NCBI GenBank assembly: GCA_014549065.1
Contig: JACDOX010000030.1
Span: 4,035,442-4,099,441 of the forward strand
From: Cardinalis cardinalis
Taxonomy: Eukaryota > Chordata > Aves > Passeriformes > Cardinalidae
Direction: 5' to 3'
Length of the DNA stretch: 64,000 nt
The position numbers were made by a program, and so were the translations under genes. A model generated the notes under the pieces. That model was not told the origin of the DNA. It did no database searches and worked only from the letters and a program-made list of their open reading frames with translations. Positions 51,150 to 63,975 of this stretch are shown one piece after another (positions within the stretch are counted from its first letter, which is position 1; every line of letters begins with the position of its first letter).

Positions 51150-51560
51150 ACTGTGATTAGAGCTCAGCAGCAGCCATGAGATTGGTCAGCAGAAAAATTA
51201 TTTAAAAAGTAGAAAAGCAAAGACAAATAGAACAATGGTCTGTGTATTAACACTTGTCTAGAATAACTCTCTAAGCTACAGAAAAGTTTATCTAGCAAGA
51301 TATTAAGAAGTTTTAAGCTTAATAATGGAGCTCTGTGCATTGTGTTTTAAGGCTTACAAGCAGGTATTGTATTTGAAATAAGCAGGCATTGTTTTAACAA
51401 AAGGTACATGTGCTTATGGTGATTGGATAGAACTACTGTCAGTGTGCTTTTGCTTTGTGTGATTGGTCAAAAACTTATAAAGTGAGTTGTAACATTAAGT
51501 TCTTGATCTGCTGCCTGGGATGTGAGCTGATGGCATCTTCTCATTGTCATAATTATGTAA
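51150..51560 (+). mobile_element. Probable avian endogenous-retrovirus solo LTR (ERVL/ERVK-like)
   Basis: This AT-rich stretch has the promoter layout of a retroviral LTR in plus orientation. An ATTGG (CCAAT-type) box lies at about 51462 and a TATAAA box at 51476-51481. A segment with 'ttgatctgctgcctggga' follows where R/U5 would be. Its overall wording resembles LTRs that I recall from songbird genomes, but that is recognition from memory. I could not fix the ends: a TG start near 51153 and a CA end near 51550 are possible, but no flanking target-site duplication is visible. No gag, pol or env frames adjoin it, so it would be a solo LTR. The alternative is an unrelated AT-rich unique sequence. 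Confidence 0.5.
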
Positions 51561-52629
51561 TTAGATGATGCTGAAAAATGAAACAGCTGAAAGCATGTTC
51601 CTAGCACCTTAAATCTTGTTCATGACTTGTACATAGACTTCTAGTCAGCGATATTTTCTTTTAAGTTCACTTAGTACTTCTATTGCCTGAGCTCTGAAGG
51701 TCTAATTTCATAATTCATAAGTACCATTATGCTGTTTCCACTTAACTTAGAGGTTTTCAGCAAATTTTGCAAATAAACAAATGGCTTCATGACATGTATT
51801 AAATTCAAAGTGAACAAGATGAAGACACCTGAGAAAAACAAAGTACAAAAGAAAGGAATAGTCACAGTAAAATCAAAGTAAATAAATTGTAAGTCACAGT
51901 TCCTAANTTGCAGAGAATAAATCACAATTTATAAATCACATATTATAAATCTCAATTGCCCTTCAAAATGTCCCACCCAGACTGTTGAATTTCTTTNCTG
52001 ATGCTGAAGGGCTAATCTATGTCCAAGTTATCACTTGGCACTTGCAATAAATTCTTAAGATGAATGCAAAAAAAAAAAAAATTAGTTTATTCTATTAATT
52101 ATGTTAGAAAATGCTATGCAACATTTGAAACATACCCTCTCAGAGGAATGGAAATCAGATGCAGCCCTGTTTGCTTACAGTCTGTTTCTCCCGCTTTTAA
52201 CAAAAAACTGCAAAGAAACATAAAATGGATCTGGAAGGGCAACCAGTTCTGTAACATTTTCCTGGAGAATGGAATAATTCAGATTTTTTTCCCTTTGGAC
52301 TAAATCTGAAGCACATTTGAAAAATGAGCAGGAATCCTATGTCTGAAATCTTCACGGGGTATTAAGGCCAACAGGCTAAATGTCTGCCTCAGAGATGCTC
52401 TGGAGGATGCACATTGGCTAAATGATGTCCAGCCTTTGAAAACCTGGATATGCTCCAGCCTGGGGCTTGGAGAAAAGGGCCTTAATGAGCCTCCAGTATC
52501 TGCATCTACTGTTCAGCAGAACATCTCAGGCTGGGTGAAAGATGGATGTAATTTGTGGGGATCTAAACCTAAAGGCAGCAGCTCCTGCCCTTATTTGCAC
52601 TGCTTCAAAGACTTCCTGTGAAGTCTGAG
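51561..52629. other. AT-rich non-coding DNA
   Basis: This is AT-rich sequence downstream of the LTR-like segment. Its first few hundred bases could still belong to the same retroviral relic, but I see no internal-region hallmark such as a primer-binding site or a gag/pol frame. Confidence 0.6.
52066..52081. repeat. Poly-A run
   Basis: An A13-A15 run after ATGC, with no recognisable retroposon upstream. Confidence 0.9.
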
Positions 52630-52665
52630 AGATCAAGGAGAAGGGAAAGATCAAGGAGAAGGGAA
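52630..52665. repeat. Perfect 18-bp tandem duplication
   Basis: The unit 'agatcaaggagaagggaa' is repeated exactly at 52630-52647 and 52648-52665. It is the leftmost member of a cluster of tandem duplications that extends to 53690. Confidence 0.97.
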
Positions 52666-52771
52666 TGAACTGTCTCAGCCTGACCTGCCCTTTGGCCAGG
52701 CTGTCTGGGGAGGTGCTGTGGGGGAGCTTTGAAAGCTCAGGAAAGGCTGGGATTGCCTCTCTGCCTCTGTC

Positions 52772-52805
52772 CACATCATCAGCTGTGCCATCACATCATC
52801 AGCTG
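52772..52805. repeat. Short 20-bp period duplication
   Basis: The block 'cacatcatcagctg' appears at 52772 and again at 52792, with a slightly different spacer after each. It is part of the same duplication-rich kilobase. Confidence 0.9.
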
Positions 52806-52885
52806 AGGGTTTGCGTGGCCACATGCTGCTGCCCCTGGGCACTTCCACTCTTTCCCTCCTACACATTGAAAAGGGAAATGTNCTC

Positions 52886-53690
52886 GAAGGTTTTCCTCTT
52901 TTTGTACCCCCCTTGGCTGGAAGAGAATGCCCAGCTACTGAGAGAAAACATAGNGCAGGATGCAGGAGTAAGAAATAACTCAGATGGACTCAGTTTAGGT
53001 CAAATTTCTGGAAAATACCCTTGGCCCTCTGCACTCTGTAAAGGGTGTTTTTAATCCCAAAAAGGCTCACTACTGCTGGCATTCCCAGCTCTGCTCCTGC
53101 TGCCCGGGGAAAAATGGGGGAGAAGATGTAAAGTGAATGAATGGCATCGGAAATTTTAGCGATATATTAAAAAAAATGATTAGCTAGAACATATTGCACA
53201 GATTCAGCAAACACCTAAAATTCCCATCAGGTTGGGTTTGACAAACACCTAAAATTCCCATCAGGCTGGGTTTGACTTGAAGGCTTTCTTCTTTTTTACC
53301 CTTTTGGCTGGAAGAGAATGCCCAGCTACTGAGAGAAAACATAGGGCAGGATGCAGGAGTAAGAAATAACTCAGATGGACTCAGGTCAAATTTATGGACA
53401 CCTGCAGCTCTATCAATTTTCAAACTGTGAATCAGAAAAAAAAAGTAATTTATATCCATGTTACCCTTGGCTCTCTGCACTCTGTAAAGGGTGNTTTTAA
53501 TCCCAAAAAGGCTCACTACTGCTGGCAGTCCCAACTCTGCTCCTGCTGCCAGGGGAAAAATGGGGGAGAAGATGTAAAGTGAGTGAATGGCATNGGAAAT
53601 TTTAGTGATATATTCAAAAAAATGATTATCTAGAACATANTGCACAGATTCAGCAAACNCCTAAAATTCCCATCAGGTTGGGTTNGACAA
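52886..53690. repeat. Large tandem duplication, two copies of a ~0.4-kb unit
   Basis: Copy 1 (52886-53277) and copy 2 (53279-53690) align almost base for base. Shared landmarks include 'ggctggaagagaatgcccag' (52915 and 53306), 'gcactctgtaaagggtg' (53031 and 53477), and 'ttcagcaaacacctaaaatt' near the end of each. The offset shifts from 391 to 446 because copy 2 carries about 55 extra bases around 53397-53460, including an A9 run. Copy 1 ends with a second 34-bp tandem duplication (53208-53241 and 53242-53275). Few substitutions separate the copies, so the event looks recent, unless it is an assembly error. No coding potential is seen. Confidence 0.95.
53208..53276. repeat. 34-bp tandem duplication inside the 0.4-kb repeat
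   Basis: A 34-base unit starting 'caaacacctaaaattcccat' occurs at 53208-53241 and again at 53242-53275 with one visible substitution (aggttggg versus aggctggg). It lies at the right end of copy 1 of the larger duplication. Copy 2 has the unit only once. Confidence 0.95.
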
Positions 53691-56600
53691 TGAGANGGTC
53701 TCCTCGAGAAGTGCCAGACTAGACAAGGTTATAAAGTCCTAGAGAATTTTAGAAAGTACAGTTTAGCCTTGTTACAGACAAACAGGAAAACAAAAAATCA
53801 GCTCTGCTCATGTCTCAGGATAGTCCTGCTTTCACTGCTCCTGGCTACCTTAAATGTTTTTGGACTGTGCTGCTCCTTGTTTCTATTTTGCTTCACAATT
53901 GCCCCCAAAGTGAAAAGCACTTCAGATAAACCAGAAAAAACTGATTAGCAACTTCTACCAAGTGTGCAAGATCCAGCCTCCTGAAGTGAGACCAAGCCAA
54001 GAAACGTAATGGAAATTTTGACTGCTTTTGAAAATGGTTATTGTCACAACTTCAAAGCTACTCAACCAGTTTTCTGCATGCTTAATCTGCTTTTAGCATT
54101 TCACCAGTATGCTCAAAATCTGTTGCCTGTATGTCCAACCATCACAATAAACATGCAGTGTTGTTGGCATCTAGGGCCCAGTTATGCATTTGCTTGTTTG
54201 CTTTTTGAAGCACAAGTAANCCATGCCAGTTTTCCTGATACTCAAAAATAAACAGAAGGGACAATTTTGATCCAGTAAAATTTGGTCATGAGGATCATGG
54301 ACAACTGAAANGCTGTGTTTATGGGTGATAGGATGGAAATTGCATTAATGATTTGTTGGTGTACAACCACAATAAAACATCATTAATCAGCCTTGATGGA
54401 AGATGCAAATCTGTTACTCCAATGGATTCTGTGGGAATGAGAAAAAGCCTTTTTCTCAGATGGGGAAGGATCACCAGCATCCTTTCTGAAGGATGGCCCT
54501 CTAAACTAAACACACCTCTAGTCTAAAATTTTTTATGCAGCCATGGAAAATAATGGAAATGAAGGTGCATGAAGAGCCAAATGAAGGGCCAAAATCCCTA
54601 CCCTGCCCTGGGAAAGCATTTGAAGAAAGCATTTTCACTATCCATGGGCAACACTTACTGGAACTCTGCCATAAAACAGTTGACATCTGAGCTTATGATA
54701 GTCCCAGATGTGCCAGGCCTCCTGAAAAGAAGATGTGAGAGAAGGCATGTTCTGTTTCCNTTAGGCTGGAAAGAACAGGAGTGAATTATCCTGTACAGGG
54801 CTGTGNTGCTTCTGCTACCCAAACCAGTTCACTTCAAACCTGTGTGGCTCCCTCTGGCCTCCTCTGCCACTGGTTGTCCCTCTGGGTCCTCCTTAAATGA
54901 ACAAAGAAATCAGTNTCAAGGTTCTCAATCCAGATTTTCCTTCCACGAGGTGAAAGGATGGAGCTGTTGAGGTCAGGTAGGCTGCATTTATTTTGCTAAT
55001 TTATATTTTATTGTATTGAAAAAGGGCTAGCACAGGGTGCAAGCTGAGGATGGAGGCAATGGGTGCCTGTCACCAGCCCTGCAGCCCTGCAGGGGTTTTG
55101 TGCCATCAGAGGGAAGCCAGTGGGTCTTTTTCCCATTTACCTTTAGAAAGAAAGGTTTAATCACCCCCATTTTTTTGCCAGCTGAGCCAACAGAAAATTG
55201 GGAAGGGAAGCAGGAGACAACCAGCTCTTGGGAGTGGGANGGGAGAGGGGCTGTCAGGCCTCACTGTTTGCGTTTCTATTTCTGTTTTAAGCTCTGTTTT
55301 GAAATAAAACACATTATTACACCTCAGCAAACTGTTGCATTTTTCTAAGCCGGCCCAGAAACACAGNCTATGATCTCATGGCAGCAAAGTCTGGGGGCAC
55401 AAGTAAGGATACAAAGGCAAAAGAAGGCAGGCTGTGGTCTCAGCAGCTCCTTGTGCTGGCAGGAGCAAATCTCTGCATAAAAGCAAAGCTAGGCAAACAT
55501 CCATCTGATAGCCTTTCCAAACTGCAGCTTGACTCAGCCACAGCTCTGCCTTTCAAGCTCAGCTCCTTTGTTTCAGNCCTACTACTGGTTGTTTTTCAGA
55601 TCGACTGTTTGCTGCAGGAATTTTGCTTTTCATTTCCCAGGCAGCTGGAGCTTATTAAAAGTGCTTTTCCAGGGCAGTATTTTATACCAGTACCCGATAA
55701 TGGCTCACCTGTAAACACCCTCTCTAACGAGCACCTTTGGGCACCCCTGGCCCTGGTTGGCACTGGGTAACAAGTTTAAGCCCCAGCTTTCTTCAGTGTG
55801 TTTTTTCCCCCCTTCCTAATCTCTCCTGACATAATGTTGAAAGTTATTACTTAGCTGCATAAAGAAAACCATCTGTCAATTATTCACCTGCTCACATGTG
55901 GGACCAGGTAGCCAGAAGCTGTTAGTTCAAGGCAAGGCAACCACTGCCCAGCTTCTGAGAAAGCAAAAGTCCACTTTTAGTCCTCTGATTCCATCATCTA
56001 CGTGGGTAAGTCAGTAAAAAAACCCTCTTCTCCTCAAAGAACAACTGAGACTCCTCCAAATACTATTTTTGACATCCAAGTCANAGCTCAGGAGCCTTTC
56101 AACTTGTTTTTGAGAGCATTTGGAAGAGGGGACTTTTAGCAGCTGTAAATAAGTTTTGAAGTGCACATCTTGCTGAAGAGATGTANGGAGGTTGTTTGTG
56201 CTCATCTCTAAAGTGGATCCTCATGTTGTGTAGCAAAAATACAACACCCAAGCTCCAGCCAGCACCCAGAGTGCTCCTGTTGTCAGAAATGACAAAACTT
56301 ACTGCTTCTCCAGTTTCCCTGTCATGGAAACTGGACTTTTCAGAAGCACTTGGTATCTGCTGGAGCCTGGTCCTGTCACTACCAGTTTAACAACAATTTC
56401 AACTGAGCTAGACTGAATAGGGGGCTTTGGCTATGTGTGACTTCACTAAAATGCCAATTTCTTTTTTTTTTTTTTGCCTTACATCCTGCAAATAACAGGA
56501 AATTGTACCAAAGGTTTTGTGAGACTGCTTGAAAAGACCATCTGGGAAAAAAGTCACTCTTGAAGAAACTCATGACCTGTAGGCAGACTTTTGCTAATGT

Positions 56601-59600
56601 TACTCCACAGTAGATATTTTCTGCTGTGGTTGGCAGAATCACTTGAGGTCTGTGGATTTCTTATTGGCCTCTCTGGAGCTTAAAAGGAGAAAAACAGGAC
56701 TTCTTGTTTTGGCCTTGTGAGTTTGAATTTGCTGTGGCATAGTCTTCAGTGGACACTGCCCCCCTGGGTCCCTAGAATTGGGAGAAAGCCTGAAAACCAG
56801 CATTTAAGAGAATCCTTGCTTAAAATTGAAAGATCTCTTTTGGTAAACAAAGATTCTTCCATTTAAAAATCTGGCTCGTGTTGTTAATGTTTTCATTGTT
56901 CTTAAAATCTTTTTTTCTTCTGGTGATCTCCAAGGAGAGGCTGGGAGTTTTGAAATGGAGCTGTCTTGATGGGTCTTCACTGACANCCTGCATCCAAGGT
57001 GGGTAAAGCTGGTTGGGTTGCTGGGGGTGCCTCAGCTGAGATCTACTAAAAGAAAATAAAAAGCCTAATTCCCAGGGAATTTATGCTATATACCAGCAGC
57101 AATNTTGCCAGACCTGGGGAGGGTTAAAATACTTGCTAATAGGCAAGACCAGGCGTATATTACTCACTTCCCTGAAGAAGGACTGAAAGCTTCAGGAAGA
57201 TGTTTTTCCTCCAAGTCTCCAAAGTGGATGGAATAATAGAACAGTTTCCTTAAATTGCACAGTCACAAATCACAGCAGTTATAACTTGAGCTCCCAGAAA
57301 TAACGTGCTAAAGATTTTGCAGAAGATAAACTGGGATTACATTTGCTGTAAATAGCCAGCATTCATGGAGCAGTGTGTCAGCTACTGGAAAAACTGTGCC
57401 TTAACTTTGCAGATGATTTGCTATTTGTGGGTGCTCCATCTTTTCAAGAATAAAAGGAAGAGGAAAACAAAGCACACTCGGTGTTGGTTACAGTGAGGTC
57501 AGTGCTGAGCATTCCCAGAAATCCCAGGCAATGGATGCTAAACTGCTTCTTTTGCTGGCTGGATAGGAAAAATGTGGAATCTATAGAAGCCAGAAGCAAA
57601 ATGGCCAGATTAAGGCAGCATTATCAGCAGCTGTTTTTTGGTCTTAAATAGAAAGTGCTTTTTAAGGAGGTCTGTTGGGAATACTCCCACAACTAAGTGA
57701 GCCCACAGCAGCGTGCTGCTGATGACTAAGTAAATGGAGATGGAGCAGAGTTGAATGGTTCCCAAAGGAGTTGCCATATTTCTTTCCAGGATTTCTTGGA
57801 CAGGAGGATATGTCTGAGCTGTTTGTGATGCCTTCATAATAAGTCTGGTCCTTGTGAGACCTGGTGTGCACACACTGCTCCAGCGTTTTGGTGTGTGCAC
57901 TGTGTCCAAGGCACTGGGAGCACCTGGGGCTGTCCCTACTCTCCCAGCCCCAAGGGCCAGCCCTGGCACCTGGTCACACATGGATGGACATGGAAAGGGA
58001 TATGGAAACACTTCTGTGTTGGGAGGTGCAGTAGGATGAGTGGGAACTGAGCTGGGCCTGTTGTGTTTCATGTTAAAAACAGGATCCCTGGGCACAGGCT
58101 GCAGGGCTGAGCTAGGATGCCTTTTGCTGCTTTACAGGGGGCCTGTCTGAGATGTGTCCCAGAGAACTGTACCCAATCTCCAGATTCTCCCAAGACAGAG
58201 ATGGAAAACTGGAAAAAATTTGCATAAAGGGTATTTCATTATATCTTCCTTCTCAGCAATGTTTGAACAATTTTGCCAGCACCCAGTGTTTCTGTTGCAT
58301 ACAAGATGCTGCCCAGTCAATGTAGCAGTGAAGGAATCACTGCTTTGCTACAACTTCAGCATAAACTCAATTTACAGCTCACAGTCCAAGGATGCTCAGA
58401 CTTAGCCATAGATGATAGTGTGTTCTAGATCCTCNTCTCTTTGGTTCCTAAAACCACCTCTTCCATTCAGGACATGCTTTTTCTACACACATTTCCTTGT
58501 CAGTTTACAGTTTCTATTTCAGAATACTTTGCTTTCACCTGCAGTAGAAGCAGCCTGACAGCACAGAGGACAACTGTCAGGGGCACACACGCTGCAGATG
58601 CCATTAGAGGCAAGTCAGCCCTTTCAAAGACATTTTTAAAATATCATCCCCACAGCCGGTGTGGCCATTTGTTAAAGACAAATGGCACTTGGGGAGCCTG
58701 GAAAGCAGGATCAGCCATTAGGTGCATCTAAAATATGTGTCATCTGTTTAGTGCTGTATCCCCTTACGTGCTGCCTCGTCTCAGAAGGCCNGTCCCTCGA
58801 GGCTGGGGAGATCAGAGGGAAACAGGAGGCCCATCTGCAGCCTGGTGGTGAGCCAGTCAGCAAGAGATGATCTCTGCTGAGGTGAGAGCCACGGGCTGAG
58901 TGCCCCTGTGGCAGTGAGAGCAGCAGTGCCACAGCCATGGCAGGGCCCAGCTGATGTGACCTCTGGGGAGGGCACCTTCACCCAGGCAGAAAAAGAAGGG
59001 TGGGATTGTTGGGTGAGTCACTACTTGGCATGGGTATAAAACCAGTGGGCTCAGCCTGGCCCTGTGGTTTCCTTTCTTTCTGGGCAGGGATCTGCACAAG
59101 CCAGAGGAGCTGCTGGGAGGACGGGATTTGCAACCGCTTTATTTTCCCTGGGCTAAAAATACTCTGCAAACTTGGGTTTTATTTTCCATTCCTAACAGCT
59201 GAGCCCTGGTCTGGAGGGAATGAATGTGTTATCCCACTGTGAAAACATCTAAACAGGTGGAAAGGACAAGGGAGGGTAGAAAGAGAGGGTGGAGAGTCTG
59301 GTTTTAGACAGAAATCCTGTTTCCTTTCTAAAAACAGACTGAAGGCCCTGTAGGTAATCTTAAAACTAAAACCTGTGTTCACCTTGTCATCTGTTTTCTT
59401 GTGTGAAAGAGCCTTGTGTTGGAAAACACCAGGAGGAAAATGGTTATGGAGACCCTGTCAGAGGAAAGAGAAAACTGTGGGCACTGTGCTGCTCTTCCAG
59501 TCAGACCCAAACATTCTGCCAATAAACCTCATTTTTCACCTGCAACTTGTGTTATGCCAGCTGGACATTCCCATTCAGCTTTACCAAAGGGCTTTCTTTT

Positions 59601-62129
59601 ATCTTCTTCTGAGAAAGCTCTTTATGAAAACTATCCTAGCTCTGAGACAGCCCTGTTGAGGCACCCCAGTGCTGCCTGGTGGTGCTGTTCTGTAGCCACC
59701 CCCGTGCCTCAGCACAGAAAAGTCTATCAAACAGGTTGGATTGTGCTAAATGTTACATTTCCCATGTTTTTCAGGATGGAAATATTTTCCACTAAGAAGT
59801 GTGATCCTGCTTGGTAAGACTCCCTTCATCCAAATCCTTTCTGGATTGCAAGTAAGTCTGCAAAGGCAAGGGCTAATGCACTAATCCATTCTGGTACTGT
59901 ATGTCTTTATAGGAGCTTTTTAGAAGAGAAAAACAAGAATAAGAGTCCAGAGACTTGTGCTATACAGAATGTAATCAATAAAGTTATTCAAAGTTTTACA
60001 CAAAAGCACTCACACGGGTCATTAGGGCAGAAACTTTAATCCACTGAGGTTTAGAAATGAGGAATTTCTTAAGTAGCACCTGAGATTTCTTTTTTTTCTT
60101 CTACAAGTCTCTATGGCTTTGTGGATTGTAAATCCTGTGAAAACACTTTTTTCCCCCCCCCAAATAAATATTGTGGAGGAAAAATGAAAAGAGGAGGGAC
60201 TGTGGGCCGTGATTGTCCTGCGGTAACTTTTGCCACTGTTATCATTTGTGTGGCTTCTTTGGTCCCAAACAGAGGGAAGTCTGGGAGGTGGCCTAGCCTG
60301 TGGGAACCCTGGAATAAATGAATAAATGAAAGGGCCCATCTAGCTGCTACACTCTGCTCAGATAAGGCTGTTGTACATATCAGCTGTGCATTTACTGCAC
60401 ATGTTTTATTTGCAGTGTTGTTGGCATCAGACTGCAAGCACATTCCAGTTGTCTGTATCAGGGCTCCACAGCAGGTCTGGTGGGGATATGAGGTTCTCCC
60501 CTTCCACCAGGAGATCTGGGGCCTTTACAGTGGAAATTCAGGAATCCTGCTGTTGCTGGATGAGTCTGGTTACATTACCCAGGGGTGCCTTNAACAGCCA
60601 CATCAACTAAGGACTTGTGTGCTTGTTAGTTTTATGTGTAAGACAAGAATAAGTTAATTTCAGGGCTGTCAGAGGCTCATGGCTGGGAATAGCTGATTTG
60701 GGNTTGTTTGGGGGCACCATGTCTCCTTGATGCTAAAGGAGAACAGGTAGGAGAGCTCCTCAGAGATTTCTTCTGCTCTGTATAAGCCACTCCAACAAAA
60801 GNTAAGTGGAGTTTGTTTGTTATGATTCATTCAGACTCCACAACACTCAATAAGAGGGAAAAAAAAAAAAAGCACAGCCAGAAGAACTGGTTGGGTCACC
60901 ACCACTGATAAAAGATTTTTACTTTGTCCTGGTCACAAATAGTCCCAGTTCAATACTGAAAATGTGAAAATCTTGCAGGCATTGGTGTTCCAGAGAGCAC
61001 CAGTGAATTGGAAATGCAGCTTGGCCAAAGTCAAACAAACCAGGAGCAAGTGCCTGAGAGGGCAGAATAGAGAAAGATGACTGAAGGAAGAAAACATGAG
61101 CAGGGGAAAATGATTTTGCTGCCTGACTGCTGGTTTCAAGGTTAAAGAGAGAAGATGAAATCAAAGTGCCCATTAATTCTAACTGTTCAATCTAACTCAG
61201 TTTGCTAATGCTGCAAAACTGCTGGTTCACTTTTATCTAAAATTGCAAAAGCGTAATTCAAAGCCTGTTCAAAGAGAATAATGAGATAGCCTGGAAGACC
61301 ATTGCCTAAAACCCAGTTACAATTCTGTGTTATCTGTGTGGACTCCAGTTTTTATTAGCTTGCATTTGCCCTCGGGGGCATCAGACAAAGGCCATCTATT
61401 TGTCAGGCTCTGGAGGAGTGCTAAACCCTTGGGACAGGGTTGAGGGCAGGACTCCATCTCTCTCCCTGGGATTTCCTGGAGGGATGTAAGCATGTGTGTC
61501 CTCCCCCTGTGCATGTCCTGCACCAGCAATCTGCAAATGGCTGCATTCCCCTGGGGGNTGCTCTGCAGCAGGAGCCCTGGCTTGGCTAAAAGACTTGCAA
61601 TCTTATCCCAGGCAAATGACTAAAATTGATTTATTTTTCAGCTGAGCAAGGTTTGTGGACAGAAAACTGGATTCAGAGCTGGNGGAAGCAGGAGGGGGGA
61701 CTGCTTACCTCCTGTTGGGTAAATACCCCTTGCTCTTGCCTGCTGGTGGCTGCCTGATGATCTTGTCTGGGTTGTGTCAGAGTATGGCTTATGTAGGGGC
61801 AGAGGAATATGTTAAATCCAAGTAAGTTCATGATACACTGGACAGTTGGGAGCAGCTAATTCTTATTTTGCCCATCAGGAGCCCAGTCCCTCCCTCTGCA
61901 CCTGTGATTTAGTAACAGGTACAGTTTTGCAGTCTCAGATTAGTCTATCTTTGAGTACAAAATTAATTCCTTACATAACTTGGCTATGAAGTTAATGGAT
62001 TGATTGATACTGATGATTTCATGTTATTCTGCTAGGCTGTTTTTGCCAAGGAAGAAAAATGTGTCATGATATTTTTATTTGTATTCTGCAGAGCATAAAT
62101 GAAAGAGTTGATTGAACTGTTTTTTATTA

Positions 62130-62147
62130 AGAAAAAAAAAAAAAAAA
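62130..62147. repeat. Poly-A run
   Basis: About 17 A residues after TTATTAAG. No element is recognised beside it. Confidence 0.9.
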
Positions 62148-63056
62148 GGGAAAATAATATCTTGGCTGTCAGTACTCTTTTGTATNTTTATTGTCTTTGA
62201 TTCTTTATGGCCTTTTCTGGCTTCAGTGGACTTTGGATCAGACAGTTGCTAATTCATCTTCAAATCTTTACACAAATGACAACGGCAAGTTCACCATGTG
62301 TGCAAATTCCTTTATCTTCTGGGAAAATGTGAAGTTTGCATCATAAACCAGAGGCCTGTGGTAAGTTTTGAGGCCACTTCTGTCACCCCTACAGAAGGAT
62401 ACTCTATCAGCCATCCCATGTGTTTCCTTGCCAAACTGCCAATATGAGGAAAAGTAGGCTTTTGTGTGATGCCCTGCGTGATGTCAGGTAGCTGTGGGCA
62501 AAGAGTGACTTTTGGCAGACACTTTTCTAAGGAAAGAAACATCCAAGATGCTCTCTAGCAGAGAATGATGGCTAAAGGTAAAGGAAAAGGATACTCAAAG
62601 ATGGAAAAACTGTTACTTCAATGTGCAATGGTAACATACCCCATGTGAGCAAGAAGTTCAAGGTCCCCCTTATTTAAAGTGTTTAGGACATGGAGTGATG
62701 CANGGGTGGAGCACAGAAGGAGACAAAAACCTCTCTGCATGCTCACTAAGACTTGAAGACAGTTCTTGAAGGAGCCTCCTGCAGAAAGAGATTTTAAGGA
62801 AAAAAGTAGAGAAGCAACTGTTGTAGGGTGGNTTTGGATCCAGGCAAAATCCAATGTCTGTGATGAACAAGGACAACTCCTTTGGCAGGTGACATGGAGT
62901 GGTGTGACTGTCCTGTCACCATGCTGACCTGAAATCTCACATGATCTGGCTGATGTGATCAAATGAATGTTTCTTTCCACTTGACTGCAGCTTCTCTGAA
63001 AGTATCAAGCCCCAGTCTCTGGGGTGAATGTAGAATTTTGCTCCTCATTATTACAG

Positions 63057-63169
63057 ATTATTATATTTCCTGTGCCAGTCACTGGAAACCTGCCTGAAAA
63101 GACATAGATCCCCGTGGAGCAGCAGCCAGAACCTGGATCCCAAAGCATCCCTGAAAGAGCTGCATGATG
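63057..63169 (+). other. Candidate protein-coding exon (unidentified)
   Basis: A 113-base segment lies between a reasonable acceptor ('ttttgctcctcattattacag', AG at 63055-63056) and a perfect consensus donor (gatg|gtaagt, GT at 63170). One frame is open across the whole segment and encodes residues such as SLETCLKRHRSPWSSS followed by QNLDPKASLKELHDG. That is hydrophilic and protein-like, with no low complexity. A shorter form could use the AG at 63077-63078. The frame has a stop at 63031, inside the putative upstream intron, and next stops after 63238. I do not recognise the protein. Such coincidences occur several times by chance in 64 kb, and no partner exons are seen nearby. Confidence 0.2.
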
Positions 63170-63975
63170 GTAAGTGCTGGGTCATTCTGAAGCACTTCCA
63201 AGCCATGACTGTTATTTTTCTCTGCTAAAAACCATTAAAAAACTCTGAGGAGTAACACAAATAACAGGGATGAAAGCCTGATCTTTGTCAGAGATCCAGA
63301 CACTGACTGCATTGTAGTTTCAGCAGTTGGCATGTGGCTGACTTAAAATCAAGGAGGCAAAATATTATAGGAGCACTCAATGAAGCCATGGAAAACTCGG
63401 ATTTAACCCTTTTTCAGCCTAACCAGTTGCAGCTTGGAGTGAACAGTGGCCGTGTATTTTGTAAAGGAGGAGCTGTTTTTGTTTTTGTTTAAAAAGAGCA
63501 TTCAGATCAGCTGAGTTTGAGCCAATGCTGAAAACAGAGCTGCTAAATTTATCATTGACCAGAAGATTTGTATGGGGCTAAAGGAGGTTGGTACAGAGAG
63601 ATTAGAAGCAGATTATCAGCATGCTTTTAGCTTTATCTNTTTCTAGAAGCAAATAATTAGCCTCAGAAACAACTTCATCTTAAAATGAGTTCTAAAATAT
63701 AAATTATTGGTGTGAAAAGACTGATAAAAGTTTCAGGAACTGTTATTTTTTTGCCAGAAGAAATGAATTCCCCAAGGACTTAGTTTCAATCAACGTGGTT
63801 CCCGTAACTCTACCACGAAAAGCCAATTTCAGGAAACTCATTTAGTTCCTTATTTCAAATCCTCCCTGCAGCCTGCCTGTAGAAGAGGGAAAAAAAAGAA
63901 ACAGCTCTGATGACAGAAATGGGGTCATGCAACTTCTGGAGCTTTGTTATGAAATGGAGAAAATTGTCATTTCTT

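Noticed and set aside
57610..58095. 161-codon minus-strand frame without Ns
   Set aside because: No recognisable domain, no signal peptide, a proline-rich start and a random-looking remainder. A single frame of this size is expected by chance.
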